Under the pieces are notes generated by a model. That model was not told the DNA's origin and did no database searches. It saw only the letters and a list, made by a program, of their open reading frames with translations. Shown here piece by piece: positions 1 to 6,753 of a stretch of DNA of 64,000 nucleotides (positions are counted from its first letter, which is position 1; every line of letters begins with the position of its first letter). Both the position numbers and the translations under genes were made by a program. This DNA comes from Taibaiella sp. (GTDB lineage: Bacteria; Bacteroidota; Bacteroidia; Chitinophagales; Chitinophagaceae), in assembly GCA_019638495.1 (NCBI GenBank), contig JAHBTQ010000001.1:1054001-1118000 (forward strand), written 5' to 3'.

Positions 1-1096
1 AAGAGGCCATAGGCACTGAGTAGACGATCCTGCGCACCCGGTGGTTCCACAGGTCAAAAATGTAGAGGTTGCCGCAGCCATCTTTTGTGATCGTGTGTGG
101 ATAGTACAGTTGCGCTGCCGTTGGTGAGCCGCCATCGCCACTGAATCCGCCTATGCCTGTGCCGGCTATCGTGGTTATTACTCCTGCGCTGTTGATCTTG
201 CGGATACGATGGTTGTTTTCATCCGCCACGTAGTAGTTGCCAATTCCGTCGGGCACTATAAGACTGGGGAACGTGAACTGGGCTGCAGATGCTGGTCCGC
301 CATCACCGGAGAACCCGGGTGTCCCTGTGCCGGCGATAGTCGTAATAATTCCTGTGGCAGCACTTATCCTGCGGATGCGATTATTGTGGGAGTCGCAGAT
401 TATGATATTTCCTACGGAATCTATAAAGAAACCTCCGGGGGTGAAACCGGCCGCTGTTGCAGGCCCGCCGTCGCCGCTGAAAGCCATGGAGCCATTGCCG
501 GCGATGGTGCGTATTATGCCAAACGTATCAATTTTGCGCAGGCGGTTATTGCCCCAGTCGCAAATAAGGATATTGCCGGTGTCGTCAACTATTGCCCGGT
601 CAGCGTTATTAAAAAGAGCAGCGATAGCCGGACCGCCATCACCACCGAACCCGAATCCCGCCCCGGCAATATTCGTGATAATACCTGCCGGATTTACTTT
701 GTGAATCACGAAAGGGGTTGCGATATACATATTGCCGTGCTTGTCGAAGGAAACGGAACTGGGGCCACTTATTCCCGCTGCGGTAGCAGGTATGCCCGGG
801 CTCCATGGCGCCGTGGACCCATTGCCGGCTACTGTGGTGATAATGCCACCCGGAGTCACTTTGCGCACGCGGTCGTTAAGGTTGTCGGGGATATAAAGAT
901 TGCCCAAGGTGTCAAAGCAGCCATATGCGGGGTTGGAAAGGGTAGCTGTGGTAGCCGGGCCACCATCACCGCTAAAGCTACCCATCATAAAACCTGTGGG
1001 GCCACTGCCCGCCACAGTGGTGATGGTTTGTGCACTAAGTTGAAATGAGATCAAGGCAAATAAAGCCGCTAAAAGGCTGGTACGATTTAGATTCAT
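1..1096 (-). CDS. secreted NHL-repeat beta-propeller protein (3' end outside window)
   Basis: Reading the minus strand from ATG at 1096 gives an open frame to the window edge (about 365 residues). It begins with a signal peptide (MNLNRTSLLAALFALISF..LSAQ) and continues as roughly six repeats of the form I-x-T-I/V-A-G-x-G..GDGGPA..A-x-L/F..P..V/I..D..GN-x-Y/I-I-x-D..N-x-R-I/V-R-K/R-I, spaced by about 55 residues. These are NHL repeats, which fold as a beta-propeller. The protein is probably exported; the C-terminus, where a T9SS sorting domain would be expected, lies off the window. Function is unknown; such proteins usually bind ligands or sit on the surface. Open frames on the opposite strand of this stretch are shadows of the repeats. 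Confidence 0.85.
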   Translation of the reverse strand, partial: MNLNRTSLLAALFALISFQLSAQTITTVAGSGPTGFMMGSFSGDGGPATTATLSNPAYGCFDTLGNLYIPDNLNDRVRKVTPGGIITTVAGNGSTAPWSPGIPATAAGISGPSSVSFDKHGNMYIATPFVIHKVNPAGIITNIAGAGFGFGGDGGPAIAALFNNADRAIVDDTGNILICDWGNNRLRKIDTFGIIRTIAGNGSMAFSGDGGPATAAGFTPGGFFIDSVGNIIICDSHNNRIRRISAATGIITTIAGTGTPGFSGDGGPASAAQFTFPSLIVPDGIGNYYVADENNHRIRKINSAGVITTIAGTGIGGFSGDGGSPTAAQLYYPHTITKDGCGNLYIFDLWNHRVRRIVYSVPMAS

Positions 1097-1224
1097 AAAG
1101 GTGTTTTTGGTGTATAGGTATTGAGCGTCAAAAATTATGCCAAGGATTTAGAGTTTCCGCCGTTATTGGTGTTCTTCACCAACAACCAGCACATGGGCAT
1201 TTTGTGCATTCGTATCAATATTTC

Positions 1225-1314
1225 CCCCTGGTCGAAGCGTCTCGCTTCGTCCTCGCCACTGCAAGCGTCTCGCTTGCGAAACAAAATAGCTAATTTCAAC
1301 TATGGGTCTTAAAT
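1225..1314 (+). repeat. REP-like module, copy 1 (two palindromes plus transposase start)
   Basis: The module contains two imperfect hairpins with the same TCT loop: GAAGCG-TCT-CGCTTC at 1234-1248 and GCAAGCG-TCT-CGCTTGC at 1261-1277. An AT-rich spacer then leads to ATGGGTCTTAAATA, the start of the transposase remnant at 1302. The second copy lies exactly 376 bp downstream with no net indels. REP hairpins directly upstream of a RAYT gene are a known arrangement. Confidence 0.7.
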
Positions 1315-1562
1315 ACCGCATACGCGACCAGCGTGAACTGTACTTCGTTACGTTCACAGTCATTGATTGGATAGATTTGTTTATCCGCGATTATTACCGC
1401 GAAATCTTCCCGAGACGCTTCCATGTGTCAGGACGAAGCGAGACGCTTAGACCAGGCGGGAAATACTTTTTCATTTCGCTTGCTTTTAATAGGAGGTTAC
1501 AGAATATAAACTGTACATCAATACAAAAAAGACAGTGTCCGGTGTGCAATGGTTGGCGGTAG
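1302..1562 (+). pseudogene. REP-associated tyrosine transposase (RAYT), N-terminal fragment
   Basis: The first 35 codons (1302-1406) encode MGLKYRIRDQRELYFVTFTV followed by IDWIDLFIRDYYREI, which is the typical beginning of Bacteroidota IS200-like/RAYT transposases (the Y1 transposase family, which cuts and joins single-stranded DNA at REP hairpins). After codon 35 the frame runs into an inverted copy of the REP-like palindrome and then unrelated sequence until a stop at 1562. The HUH motif and catalytic tyrosine are absent, so the product cannot be active. The copy was probably broken by recombination or insertion of a REP unit. Confidence 0.65.
1430..1466 (-). repeat. inverted partial copy of the REP-like palindrome
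   Basis: GGACGAAGCGAGACGCTT followed by a GACCAGG..GGAAATA stretch is the reverse complement of the left end of copy 1 (about 1218-1252). It sits exactly where the transposase fragment loses similarity, so the fragment lies between oppositely oriented REP units. Confidence 0.6.
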
Positions 1563-1600
1563 ACAAGATTGGGTTTGGTGGATTACACTTGCCGGGTCAC

Positions 1601-1690
1601 CCCCTAGTCGAAGCATCTCGCTTCGTCCTCGCCTTTACAAGCTTCTTGCTTGCGAAATAAAATAGTTAATTTCAAGTATGGGTCTTAAAT
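1601..1690 (+). repeat. REP-like module, copy 2 (with five-codon transposase start remnant)
   Basis: Same layout as copy 1 with substitutions: GAAGCATCTCGCTTC, then ACAAGCTTCTTGCTTGC, then the AT-rich spacer and ATGGGTCTTAAATA at 1678. After MGLKY the frame diverges and stops at once. The 71-bp distance from the first palindrome to the ATG equals that in copy 1. Confidence 0.65.
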
Positions 1691-1749
1691 ATCCTCGGAG
1701 GAAAGAGGAAATAGAGAAATGACCACATGCTTGTTAAAGAGTTTTGTCA

Positions 1750-2304
1750 ATGCAAGTAAAAATTGAAGTAGACAAATATTGTCTCTCCGTTGCAAGAATA
1801 CCTGGCGAAAAATCCGATGATTTTGAGGCGTGGGTATACTTAATTGAAAACATGCTGACGTTGATGTTTGAGCGGGCGAATATCGCCTTGTACATTGGAT
1901 ATCCTCATTCGAAATGTATTTTCGACGATGTGGAAGGAGAGGTGCTTCGTTACCGTGTTGGTTCAGATCGCAGTGCTTTCAAACTAATTAATAGTTGTTC
2001 GCGTAGCTTCTTAGCAGACATCGCAGAGGATGGTGAGTTTTTATCAAGAAGCTTGTGGATAATAAGCGAGCTGGAAGGAGTAAACATATTTGATGTGAAA
2101 TTTCAGAGAAAATTGTCTCGATTACCCGATTTGTATTACGCAGGAACCCTTACCGAAAGTGATTGGCCGGAGCATATCAAGTTGGTAAATGTGGATAATC
2201 ACGGGTCTGCATTATGCTTATACTGTCGTGACCATGTATTTTCTCAAAATGCAATTACTAAAATTCAAGAACTTCTTTTAAAACTTAACGGCGCAAACGA
2301 GTAG
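1750..2304 (+). CDS. hypothetical protein (ORFan, AT-rich)
   Basis: The frame encodes 184 residues from ATG at 1750; a TTG two codons upstream is possible but less likely. There is no signal peptide or membrane segment. The protein looks soluble and globular with alternating hydrophobic strands (VKIEVDKYCLSVARI, ALYIGYP, LWIISELEGVNIFDV) and ends in an amphipathic helix. I do not recognise a family. Base composition is clearly more AT-rich than the neighbouring core genes, and the gene sits between transposase remnants and a toxin-antitoxin pair, which suggests horizontal acquisition. An immunity or antitoxin-like role is possible from context only. Confidence 0.55.
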   Translation: MQVKIEVDKYCLSVARIPGEKSDDFEAWVYLIENMLTLMFERANIALYIGYPHSKCIFDDVEGEVLRYRVGSDRSAFKLINSCSRSFLADIAEDGEFLSRSLWIISELEGVNIFDVKFQRKLSRLPDLYYAGTLTESDWPEHIKLVNVDNHGSALCLYCRDHVFSQNAITKIQELLLKLNGANE

Positions 2305-2408
2305 TATAGGCAGGCAATGCTTCGACCGCGGGAGACCGACCTGGGACATAAGAAAAAAATTAATTAGATTGCAACTGCATGACAAAATAAAACAAGTTAA
2401 AATTTACT

Positions 2409-3083
2409 ATGAATCTGCAGACTATCCAATTAATTTTAGAATCATTATTGATTTTACTTGGCTTATACATGGCATTTGTAAAGTCATATGTGCAAGAAAA
2501 GGGCAAAAATCTTGCCACCAAACAAGATATAGAGGGTATTACTCAAAAAGTGGAATCAGTTAAAACGGAATTTCAAGTTTTGAGCCACTCTAGAACGACA
2601 ATTAATCAGGAAAAAAGGAACTCATTTTTAAAGTATTACGACAGTTATTTTTCTTGGCTAAACATTGTTTTAGATAGCACATATGGTTCGATTGATCAGT
2701 TCAAAAACGAAGAAATTGAAAAACATCAAAGCAGGTTGAATTCGATGTATCTTGATATGTGTAATTCTGAGGCTAGGATGCAATTATGGAATGATAATAT
2801 TGAACTGTTATCAATAGCAGATGCTGTAAAAGTCGAAACTTATAATAATTTCTATGTCGAACTAAATCTACACTTAATTGAATTGAAACAAATTAATCTC
2901 GAAATCCAGGAAAACGAAAAAACGCCGCCTGAACTAAGACCATCATTAGCGCTATTACTAAACAAATCGACAGATTCGCAGATAAAGTATGTTAAGTCGG
3001 TAAACAAAAAGTATCTAAGCTTGGTAGATACGTTATACGGCTTTACGCAAAAATCAAGAGAATATCTGATTTCAATAAATTAG
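2409..3083 (+). CDS. hypothetical membrane-anchored protein with coiled-coil
   Basis: The product is 224 residues. An N-terminal hydrophobic segment (about residues 6-26) is a likely membrane anchor, followed by ATKQDIEGITQKVESVKTEF, a coiled-coil linker pattern that recurs in many small accessory-region membrane proteins. The remainder is helical, charged and low in glycine, and ends with YGFTQKSREYLISIN. The gene is AT-rich like its left neighbour, which it follows by about 100 bp in the same direction, so the two may be cotranscribed. No enzyme motif is visible. Defence-island proteins often share this architecture, but nothing here proves such a role. Confidence 0.55.
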   Translation: MNLQTIQLILESLLILLGLYMAFVKSYVQEKGKNLATKQDIEGITQKVESVKTEFQVLSHSRTTINQEKRNSFLKYYDSYFSWLNIVLDSTYGSIDQFKNEEIEKHQSRLNSMYLDMCNSEARMQLWNDNIELLSIADAVKVETYNNFYVELNLHLIELKQINLEIQENEKTPPELRPSLALLLNKSTDSQIKYVKSVNKKYLSLVDTLYGFTQKSREYLISIN

Positions 3084-3339
3084 AGCGTAATAATAGCGTT
3101 GCTGCGTTAAATGGATAGATATTTCATACCCAGTTTGCCGTCGTCTACGACTTACGGCGGGCCGGTAGCTGGATTCCGTCCAGCGAACTGGAGAGCACCC
3201 TCAAAATGTGAATATCTTCCCCCTCCCTTTTTCGGCAATCTGCAATACCCATTCTACCTTTACACCACCAATACCCAAAACACAACAGCCGATTCTGCCA
3301 ATCCTAAAATCCCAGCCATTCCACTTCCGACAAATCGGC

Positions 3340-3452
3340 AATGCCATCGGAAATGTCGGAAATAGTAAAGTAAAATTGATTGATAATCAATTTTTTAATG
3401 AAAATTAAAGAAAGACCTCACCGGAAAAAGTCGGAAGTAAATCGGAAGTAAG
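3340..3452. repeat. left flanking repeat of the toxin-antitoxin cassette
   Basis: The stretch matches 4102-4215 with substitutions and small gaps. Shared blocks are AATGCYAYCG..TCGGAAAT.GTAAA, then AATTGATWGA.AATT, then the ending CGGAAGTAAATCGGAAGTAA. Each copy contains an AT-rich near-palindrome (ATTGATTGATAATCAAT here). The pair brackets the toxin-antitoxin genes. Confidence 0.55.
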
Positions 3453-3503
3453 GCTAGTCATTTTTCGATACCCAGGATGTCTGTATAATTGCAATAAATA
3501 ACT

Positions 3504-3511
3504 TAACTTCG
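3504..3511 (+). promoter_or_regulatory. -7 box (TAACTTCG) four bases before the antitoxin start
   Basis: TAACTTCG fits the Bacteroidota -7 consensus TAnnTTTG with one mismatch. Only four bases separate it from the ATG at 3516, so the mRNA could start at or very near the start codon. Confidence 0.4.
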
Positions 3512-3515
3512 TATC

Positions 3516-3749
3516 ATGTCATTACAATATATCTCTGATCGATCCGGACAGCCGACTGCTGTTATCATTCCTATTGAGGAGTGGAATGGTATCCGGGATA
3601 AGTATCCCGATGTAGACAAAATAGAAGGCGAGCTACCTGAATGGCAAAAGAAGATCATTGATGCCAGGCTGAAGAAGGTAGTTGATGACCCGTCTTGCCT
3701 GCGTCCTATCGACGATTTTTTTGATGATTTGACCAATGGGCCGCGCTAA
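3516..3749 (+). CDS. antitoxin of a type II toxin-antitoxin pair
   Basis: The 77-residue product starts with MSLQYISDRSGQPTAVIIPI, a short beta-strand segment with the V-I-I-P-x-E-E-W signature of RelB/Phd-like antitoxins, followed by acidic helices (KIEGELPEWQKKIIDARLKK) and a flexible acidic tail ending in DDFFDDL that probably wraps the toxin. Small size, acidity and a one-base overlap (TAATG) with the downstream RelE/ParE-like gene support the call. It should neutralise the toxin and autorepress the operon; the flanking AT-rich near-palindromes could be operators, which is inference. Confidence 0.8.
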   Translation: MSLQYISDRSGQPTAVIIPIEEWNGIRDKYPDVDKIEGELPEWQKKIIDARLKKVVDDPSCLRPIDDFFDDLTNGPR

Positions 3750-4042
3750 TGTCAGAGTTCAAGATCGTATATGTTGATACGGCCAGGGAAGATTTAACAG
3801 AAGCAAGTTCATGGTATAAACAACAGCGTTCCGGCTTGGATAAGTTATTTAGATCTGCAATTCAAAAAGCATTTCGTCGTCTTTTGTCAAATCCATATGC
3901 TTTTGCAATCAGGTATAGGAACGTAAGGATTATTCATCCCGAAACGTTTCCGTATGGTATTCATTTTTACATTGATGAGGCACTTAAGGCGATTGTGATT
4001 GTCTCTATTCTTCACGATTATAGAGATGTAGGGGAAATGTAG
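3749..4042 (+). CDS. RelE/ParE-superfamily toxin
   Basis: The 97-residue basic protein follows the RelE/ParE plan: an N-terminal strand (FKIVYVDTAREDL), two helices with the WYKQQRSGLDKLFRSAIQKA pattern, a NPYAFAIRYRNVRIIH strand region, then FPYGIHFYIDE and the terminal strand IVIVSILHDYRD. Members either cut ribosome-bound mRNA (RelE) or poison gyrase (ParE); the sequence alone does not decide which. The start overlaps the antitoxin stop by one base, which implies translational coupling. The pair is enclosed by imperfect repeats and lies in an accessory patch, consistent with a mobile cassette. Confidence 0.85.
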   Translation: MSEFKIVYVDTAREDLTEASSWYKQQRSGLDKLFRSAIQKAFRRLLSNPYAFAIRYRNVRIIHPETFPYGIHFYIDEALKAIVIVSILHDYRDVGEM

Positions 4043-4101
4043 GATTGACTGTAAATCTTACCATCCTCAAATCCTAAATATCCTAGTTCAGACAAACAAG
4101 A

Positions 4102-4215
4102 AATGCTACCGAAAGTTTCGGAAATTGTAAATTAAAACTAATTGATAGACAATTGTTTCTGTCATTTTAGTGGGAAATGCCGACCGGCAAAAACCGGAAG
4201 TAAATCGGAAGTAAA
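4102..4215. repeat. right flanking repeat of the toxin-antitoxin cassette
   Basis: Imperfect direct copy of 3340-3452, ending in the same CGGAAGTAAATCGGAAGTAA block. A further ACCGGAAGTGAGGCG unit follows at about 4224, so the GGAAGTRA element is repeated within the copy. Confidence 0.55.
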
Positions 4216-4324
4216 TGAAGAAAACCGGAAGTGAGGCGCGGGATTTGTGACCCACTAAAATGAAGTACCCTTTGTGAGCTTTGTGCTATCCTTCGTGCCC
4301 TTAGTGGTAAGGTAAAAAACGGAA

Positions 4325-4379
4325 AATTGCCTAATTCTCCCATTGTCGAATTGCCGAATTACCCAATTGCCTAATTTGC
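4325..4379. repeat. degenerate AATTGCCGAATTG-type intergenic repeats
   Basis: Five to six spaced copies of an (A)TTG-CC/TC-(G/T)AATT unit occur in 55 bases (for example CATTGTCGAATTGCCGAATT). The same unit forms the longer array at 7846-7983, so this is a family of intergenic repeats in this genome. Confidence 0.6.
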
Positions 4380-4421
4380 AGGAAAAACCGGGTTACCTTT
4401 TCGTCCGTTTGGTATTAATAT

Positions 4422-5000
4422 ATGCAAAGCCCGATTAACATCGAACAGCAGCTATTAGCAGCGCTCGCCGCCGGCGAGAGGGAAGCTACCGAACAAATCT
4501 ATCGGCAGAACTTCACTATTATTAGCGGTTGGTTAATAAAGAACGGGGGCTCGGCGGCTGATGCTGCCGACCTGTTCCAGGAGGCGATGGTGGTGTTGTT
4601 CAGCAAGTCGCAGGAGGAGGAGTTTCGCCTCAGTTGCAAGATCGGTACTTATTTGTTTGCCATAAGCAAGCACCTGTGGTACAAAAGGCTGCAACGGCAA
4701 AGCAAGGAACCGGTGCCCCTGCTGGATAATACGGGTGATGGTGAAGAGGAAGGAGGTATAGCGTATGAAGATGACCTGAATGCGCACCAGGAGCGGGAGG
4801 CCCACTATGAGCAACTCGACGCCGCGCTGGACCAACTGGGGGAACCCTGCAGGTCGCTGCTCAAAGCCTACTACCACCACGACAAGAGCATGCAGGAGAT
4901 TGCGGCAAGCTTTGGGTATACCAACCCGGACAATGCCAAGACGCAGAAGTACAAGTGCCTCGCCCGGCTGAGGAAAATATTTTACGCCGGCATCGATTAA
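4422..5000 (+). CDS. ECF-type RNA polymerase sigma-70 family sigma factor
   Basis: The 192-residue protein has sigma region 2 at about residues 20-95, with the DAADLFQEAM core of region 2.2 at 47-56 and an aromatic-rich melting segment (TYLFAISKHLWYKRL). An acidic linker (DGEEEGG) leads to region 4 at about 130-187, with helix-turn-helix residues SMQEIAASFGYTNPDNAKTQKY. It would redirect RNA polymerase to its own regulon. The next gene, 25 bp downstream on the same strand, is a membrane protein with an anti-sigma-like N-terminus and is the probable partner. The region 4 ending QKYKCL is shared with the second sigma factor at 32510, so they belong to one subfamily. Confidence 0.9.
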   Translation: MQSPINIEQQLLAALAAGEREATEQIYRQNFTIISGWLIKNGGSAADAADLFQEAMVVLFSKSQEEEFRLSCKIGTYLFAISKHLWYKRLQRQSKEPVPLLDNTGDGEEEGGIAYEDDLNAHQEREAHYEQLDAALDQLGEPCRSLLKAYYHHDKSMQEIAASFGYTNPDNAKTQKYKCLARLRKIFYAGID

Positions 5001-5025
5001 GTAACGAAGTATATTTTTTATAGAA

Positions 5026-6147
5026 ATGCCCTTTGACAATACAAACATATTTGAGCTCGCTGAAACCTATCTGGCGGGTACTATGCCCCAGGCCGAATTC
5101 CTTGCCATAAAGGAGCGCCTGGCGGTTGATAAAGAATTTGCTACAGAGTTTTACGCAGCTACAGACCTGATACGCACCGCTACCGACAGCGGAAAGCACA
5201 AACGTTTCCGCAATATGCTGCGCGATGTGCACCGTATGGAGCAGAAAGCTGCTACTGAAAAGAAGCCGGCTCGTAAGATCATTTTTACCCCTGAATTCTG
5301 GCGCACAGCGTCTATTGCGGCAGGCGTGGCTATACTCACCTCTACTATCACCATCTGGAGCCTGAAGCCATCTATCAACAAGTCTGAGTCGCGATACAAC
5401 ACCATAAGCCGCGAGGTTACCGGCCTTAAGCTGGAACAAGCCAAGCAAGAGCGTCGCCAGAAGGAACTGGAAATGAACCTGGATGCCAAGCCTAAGAAGT
5501 CTGCAGGCCCTACATCTGATGTGGCTAAGACGGGTACCGGCTTTGCACTTACGAATAATGGATACTTCGTTACCGCCTACCACGTACTGCACGATGAGGA
5601 TGGCTACGGAGATTCTGTATATATACAAAACAGCGACGGTCAGTATTTCAAGGCTTCGCTGGTAACCTTTAATGCAGAAACAGACGTTGCCATCATGAAG
5701 GTGGACCGCGCAGGTTTCCGTTTTGGTAAGGGCGATCTTCCGTATGGTCTCACATCTTCAAAGGCCAACCTGGGCTCTAAGATATTTACCCTTGGCTACC
5801 CGGCAGATGAAGTTTCCTATAGCGAGGGCTACATAAGCGCACGCAACGGCTATGACGGCAACAAGCTGCAATACACATTGGAGCTGCCTGTGGGCTATGG
5901 CGAAAGCGGCTCACCCATGATAGACGCGGCCGGCAACGTGCTGGGCCTGTTAACAGCAGTGGGTGCCCAGAGCGAGGAAAGGACGTATGCAGTTAGCTCA
6001 AAGGCCATCTTCGATCTGCTGCACAAGTTGCCTGATGAGAAGACCATAAAACTGCCTAAAGCATCGCACATGAGCCGCATGAGCCGTGAGCAGCAGATAG
6101 ACAAAATGGAGGCTTATACCTTTGCAGTAAAGGTGTACAAGAAGTAA
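5026..6147 (+). CDS. membrane anti-sigma-like / trypsin-like serine protease fusion
   Basis: The 373-residue protein has three parts. Residues 1-90 are a cytoplasmic helical domain (FELAETYLAGTMPQAEFLAI, KERLAVDKEFATEFYAATDL) in the position and style of Bacteroidota anti-sigma factors. A single membrane helix covers about 93-112, then a coiled-coil at about 120-152. Residues 165-340 form a trypsin/HtrA-like domain with the triad His186 (TAYHVL), Asp220 (ETDVAIM) and Ser294 (GESGSP). No PDZ domain is visible. The protease domain should face the periplasm. The gene follows the ECF sigma factor by 25 bp, so one operon is likely. The anti-sigma assignment rests on context and topology; the protease assignment is strong. 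Confidence 0.85.
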   Translation: MPFDNTNIFELAETYLAGTMPQAEFLAIKERLAVDKEFATEFYAATDLIRTATDSGKHKRFRNMLRDVHRMEQKAATEKKPARKIIFTPEFWRTASIAAGVAILTSTITIWSLKPSINKSESRYNTISREVTGLKLEQAKQERRQKELEMNLDAKPKKSAGPTSDVAKTGTGFALTNNGYFVTAYHVLHDEDGYGDSVYIQNSDGQYFKASLVTFNAETDVAIMKVDRAGFRFGKGDLPYGLTSSKANLGSKIFTLGYPADEVSYSEGYISARNGYDGNKLQYTLELPVGYGESGSPMIDAAGNVLGLLTAVGAQSEERTYAVSSKAIFDLLHKLPDEKTIKLPKASHMSRMSREQQIDKMEAYTFAVKVYKK

Positions 6148-6170
6148 TTTCTAATTTCCGTAAAGGGTTC

Positions 6171-6641
6171 TTATCTCACTTTTGGCGGTGGTGGCGGCAT
6201 CAGGTCGGTATAGGCTATTGTGCTATCTCCCACAGGTTCTATGCCCTTGTAGTTCACTATTGTCACCTTTTTCATTTTTACAGGCACACCGGGTACTGTT
6301 ATTCGCCTGCCCGATTTTGGATACACCAGGCGCAGGGTGTATGTGCCGGGGAGCACATTATTAGTTTCGTAGTAGCCCTTAGTATCGCTGAAGCCCGATG
6401 CAATGATATCATCTCCCCGGTAGATATAGGCTTGTATTTTGGCTACAGGTTCGCGCAGCTCGTTCTGTATGGTTCCGCCTATTCCCGTTTTGCGCACTTT
6501 TACCGGTGCTGGGCGAGAGGCGGTAGCCGGGGTGGCGGCTGAGGCCGTGGCACCCGGCATGTTGGGAGCCGGTTTCAGGTTCTGCGCATCTGATGTATGC
6601 GCGGCAAAAACAATAAAAGCAATGGCGGCTATCCGTTTCAT
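6171..6641 (-). CDS. secreted carboxypeptidase-regulatory-like domain protein
   Basis: The product is 156 residues. It has a signal peptide (MKRIAAIAFIVFAAHTSDAQ), an Ala/Pro/Thr-rich linker (about 21-50), and one beta-sandwich of the CarboxypepD_reg type (GIGGTIQNELREPVAKIQAY, then SDTKGYYETNNVLPGTYTLRL). Such domains occur at the N-termini of TonB-dependent receptors and as free periplasmic proteins, where they aid adhesion or folding. The C-terminus is a short proline run (MPPPPPKVR). It converges on the protease gene with a 23-bp gap. No partner gene suggests a specific role. Confidence 0.75.
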   Translation of the reverse strand: MKRIAAIAFIVFAAHTSDAQNLKPAPNMPGATASAATPATASRPAPVKVRKTGIGGTIQNELREPVAKIQAYIYRGDDIIASGFSDTKGYYETNNVLPGTYTLRLVYPKSGRRITVPGVPVKMKKVTIVNYKGIEPVGDSTIAYTDLMPPPPPKVR

Positions 6642-6737
6642 ATCTGCGATTTAGCTGTTCTGTTTATAAAAGTAAACAATATTCTAAAATAAGATAAATG
6701 CTGCCGGTAGTCAGCAGTGGCCTGCCGTCAAATATCG

Positions 6738-6745
6738 TAACTTTG
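6738..6745 (+). promoter_or_regulatory. -7 box (TAACTTTG) of the 2-oxoacid oxidoreductase gene
   Basis: A perfect TAnnTTTG element ends eight bases before the ATG at 6754. No clear TTTG -33 element is present at the usual distance. Transcription would begin only a few bases before the start codon. Confidence 0.5.
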
Positions 6746-6753
6746 CACCCTCT

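Larger units (their letters stand above)
1097..1749. other. accessory intergenic region with REP-like palindromes and RAYT remnants
   Basis: No intact gene is seen in these 650 bases. They hold two direct copies of a 90-bp module (1225-1314 and 1601-1690), an inverted partial copy (1430-1466) and the broken transposase described separately. Short open frames here are not convincing as genes. Confidence 0.6.
3084..3515. other. non-coding stretch left of the toxin-antitoxin pair
   Basis: No convincing gene. The right part (3340-3452) carries the left copy of an imperfect direct repeat that recurs after the toxin gene, and a -7 promoter element ends at 3511. The short open frames in 3111-3408 have no coding character. 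Confidence 0.5.
4043..4421. other. non-coding stretch right of the toxin-antitoxin pair
   Basis: No gene is seen. It contains the right flanking repeat of the cassette (4102-4215) and a short run of AATTGCC/TCGAATTG-type units (4325-4379), a degenerate intergenic repeat that also builds the 46-bp array near 7846. The sigma-factor promoter is presumably within the last 60 bases, but I cannot identify it with confidence. Confidence 0.5.

Noticed and set aside
209..1048. 279-residue open frame on the plus strand
   Set aside because: It is antisense to the NHL-repeat gene and owes its openness to the repeated, glycine-rich codons of that gene.
3111..3408. Short open frames before the toxin-antitoxin pair
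   Set aside because: Compositionally odd, overlapping each other and the flanking repeat, with no family resemblance.
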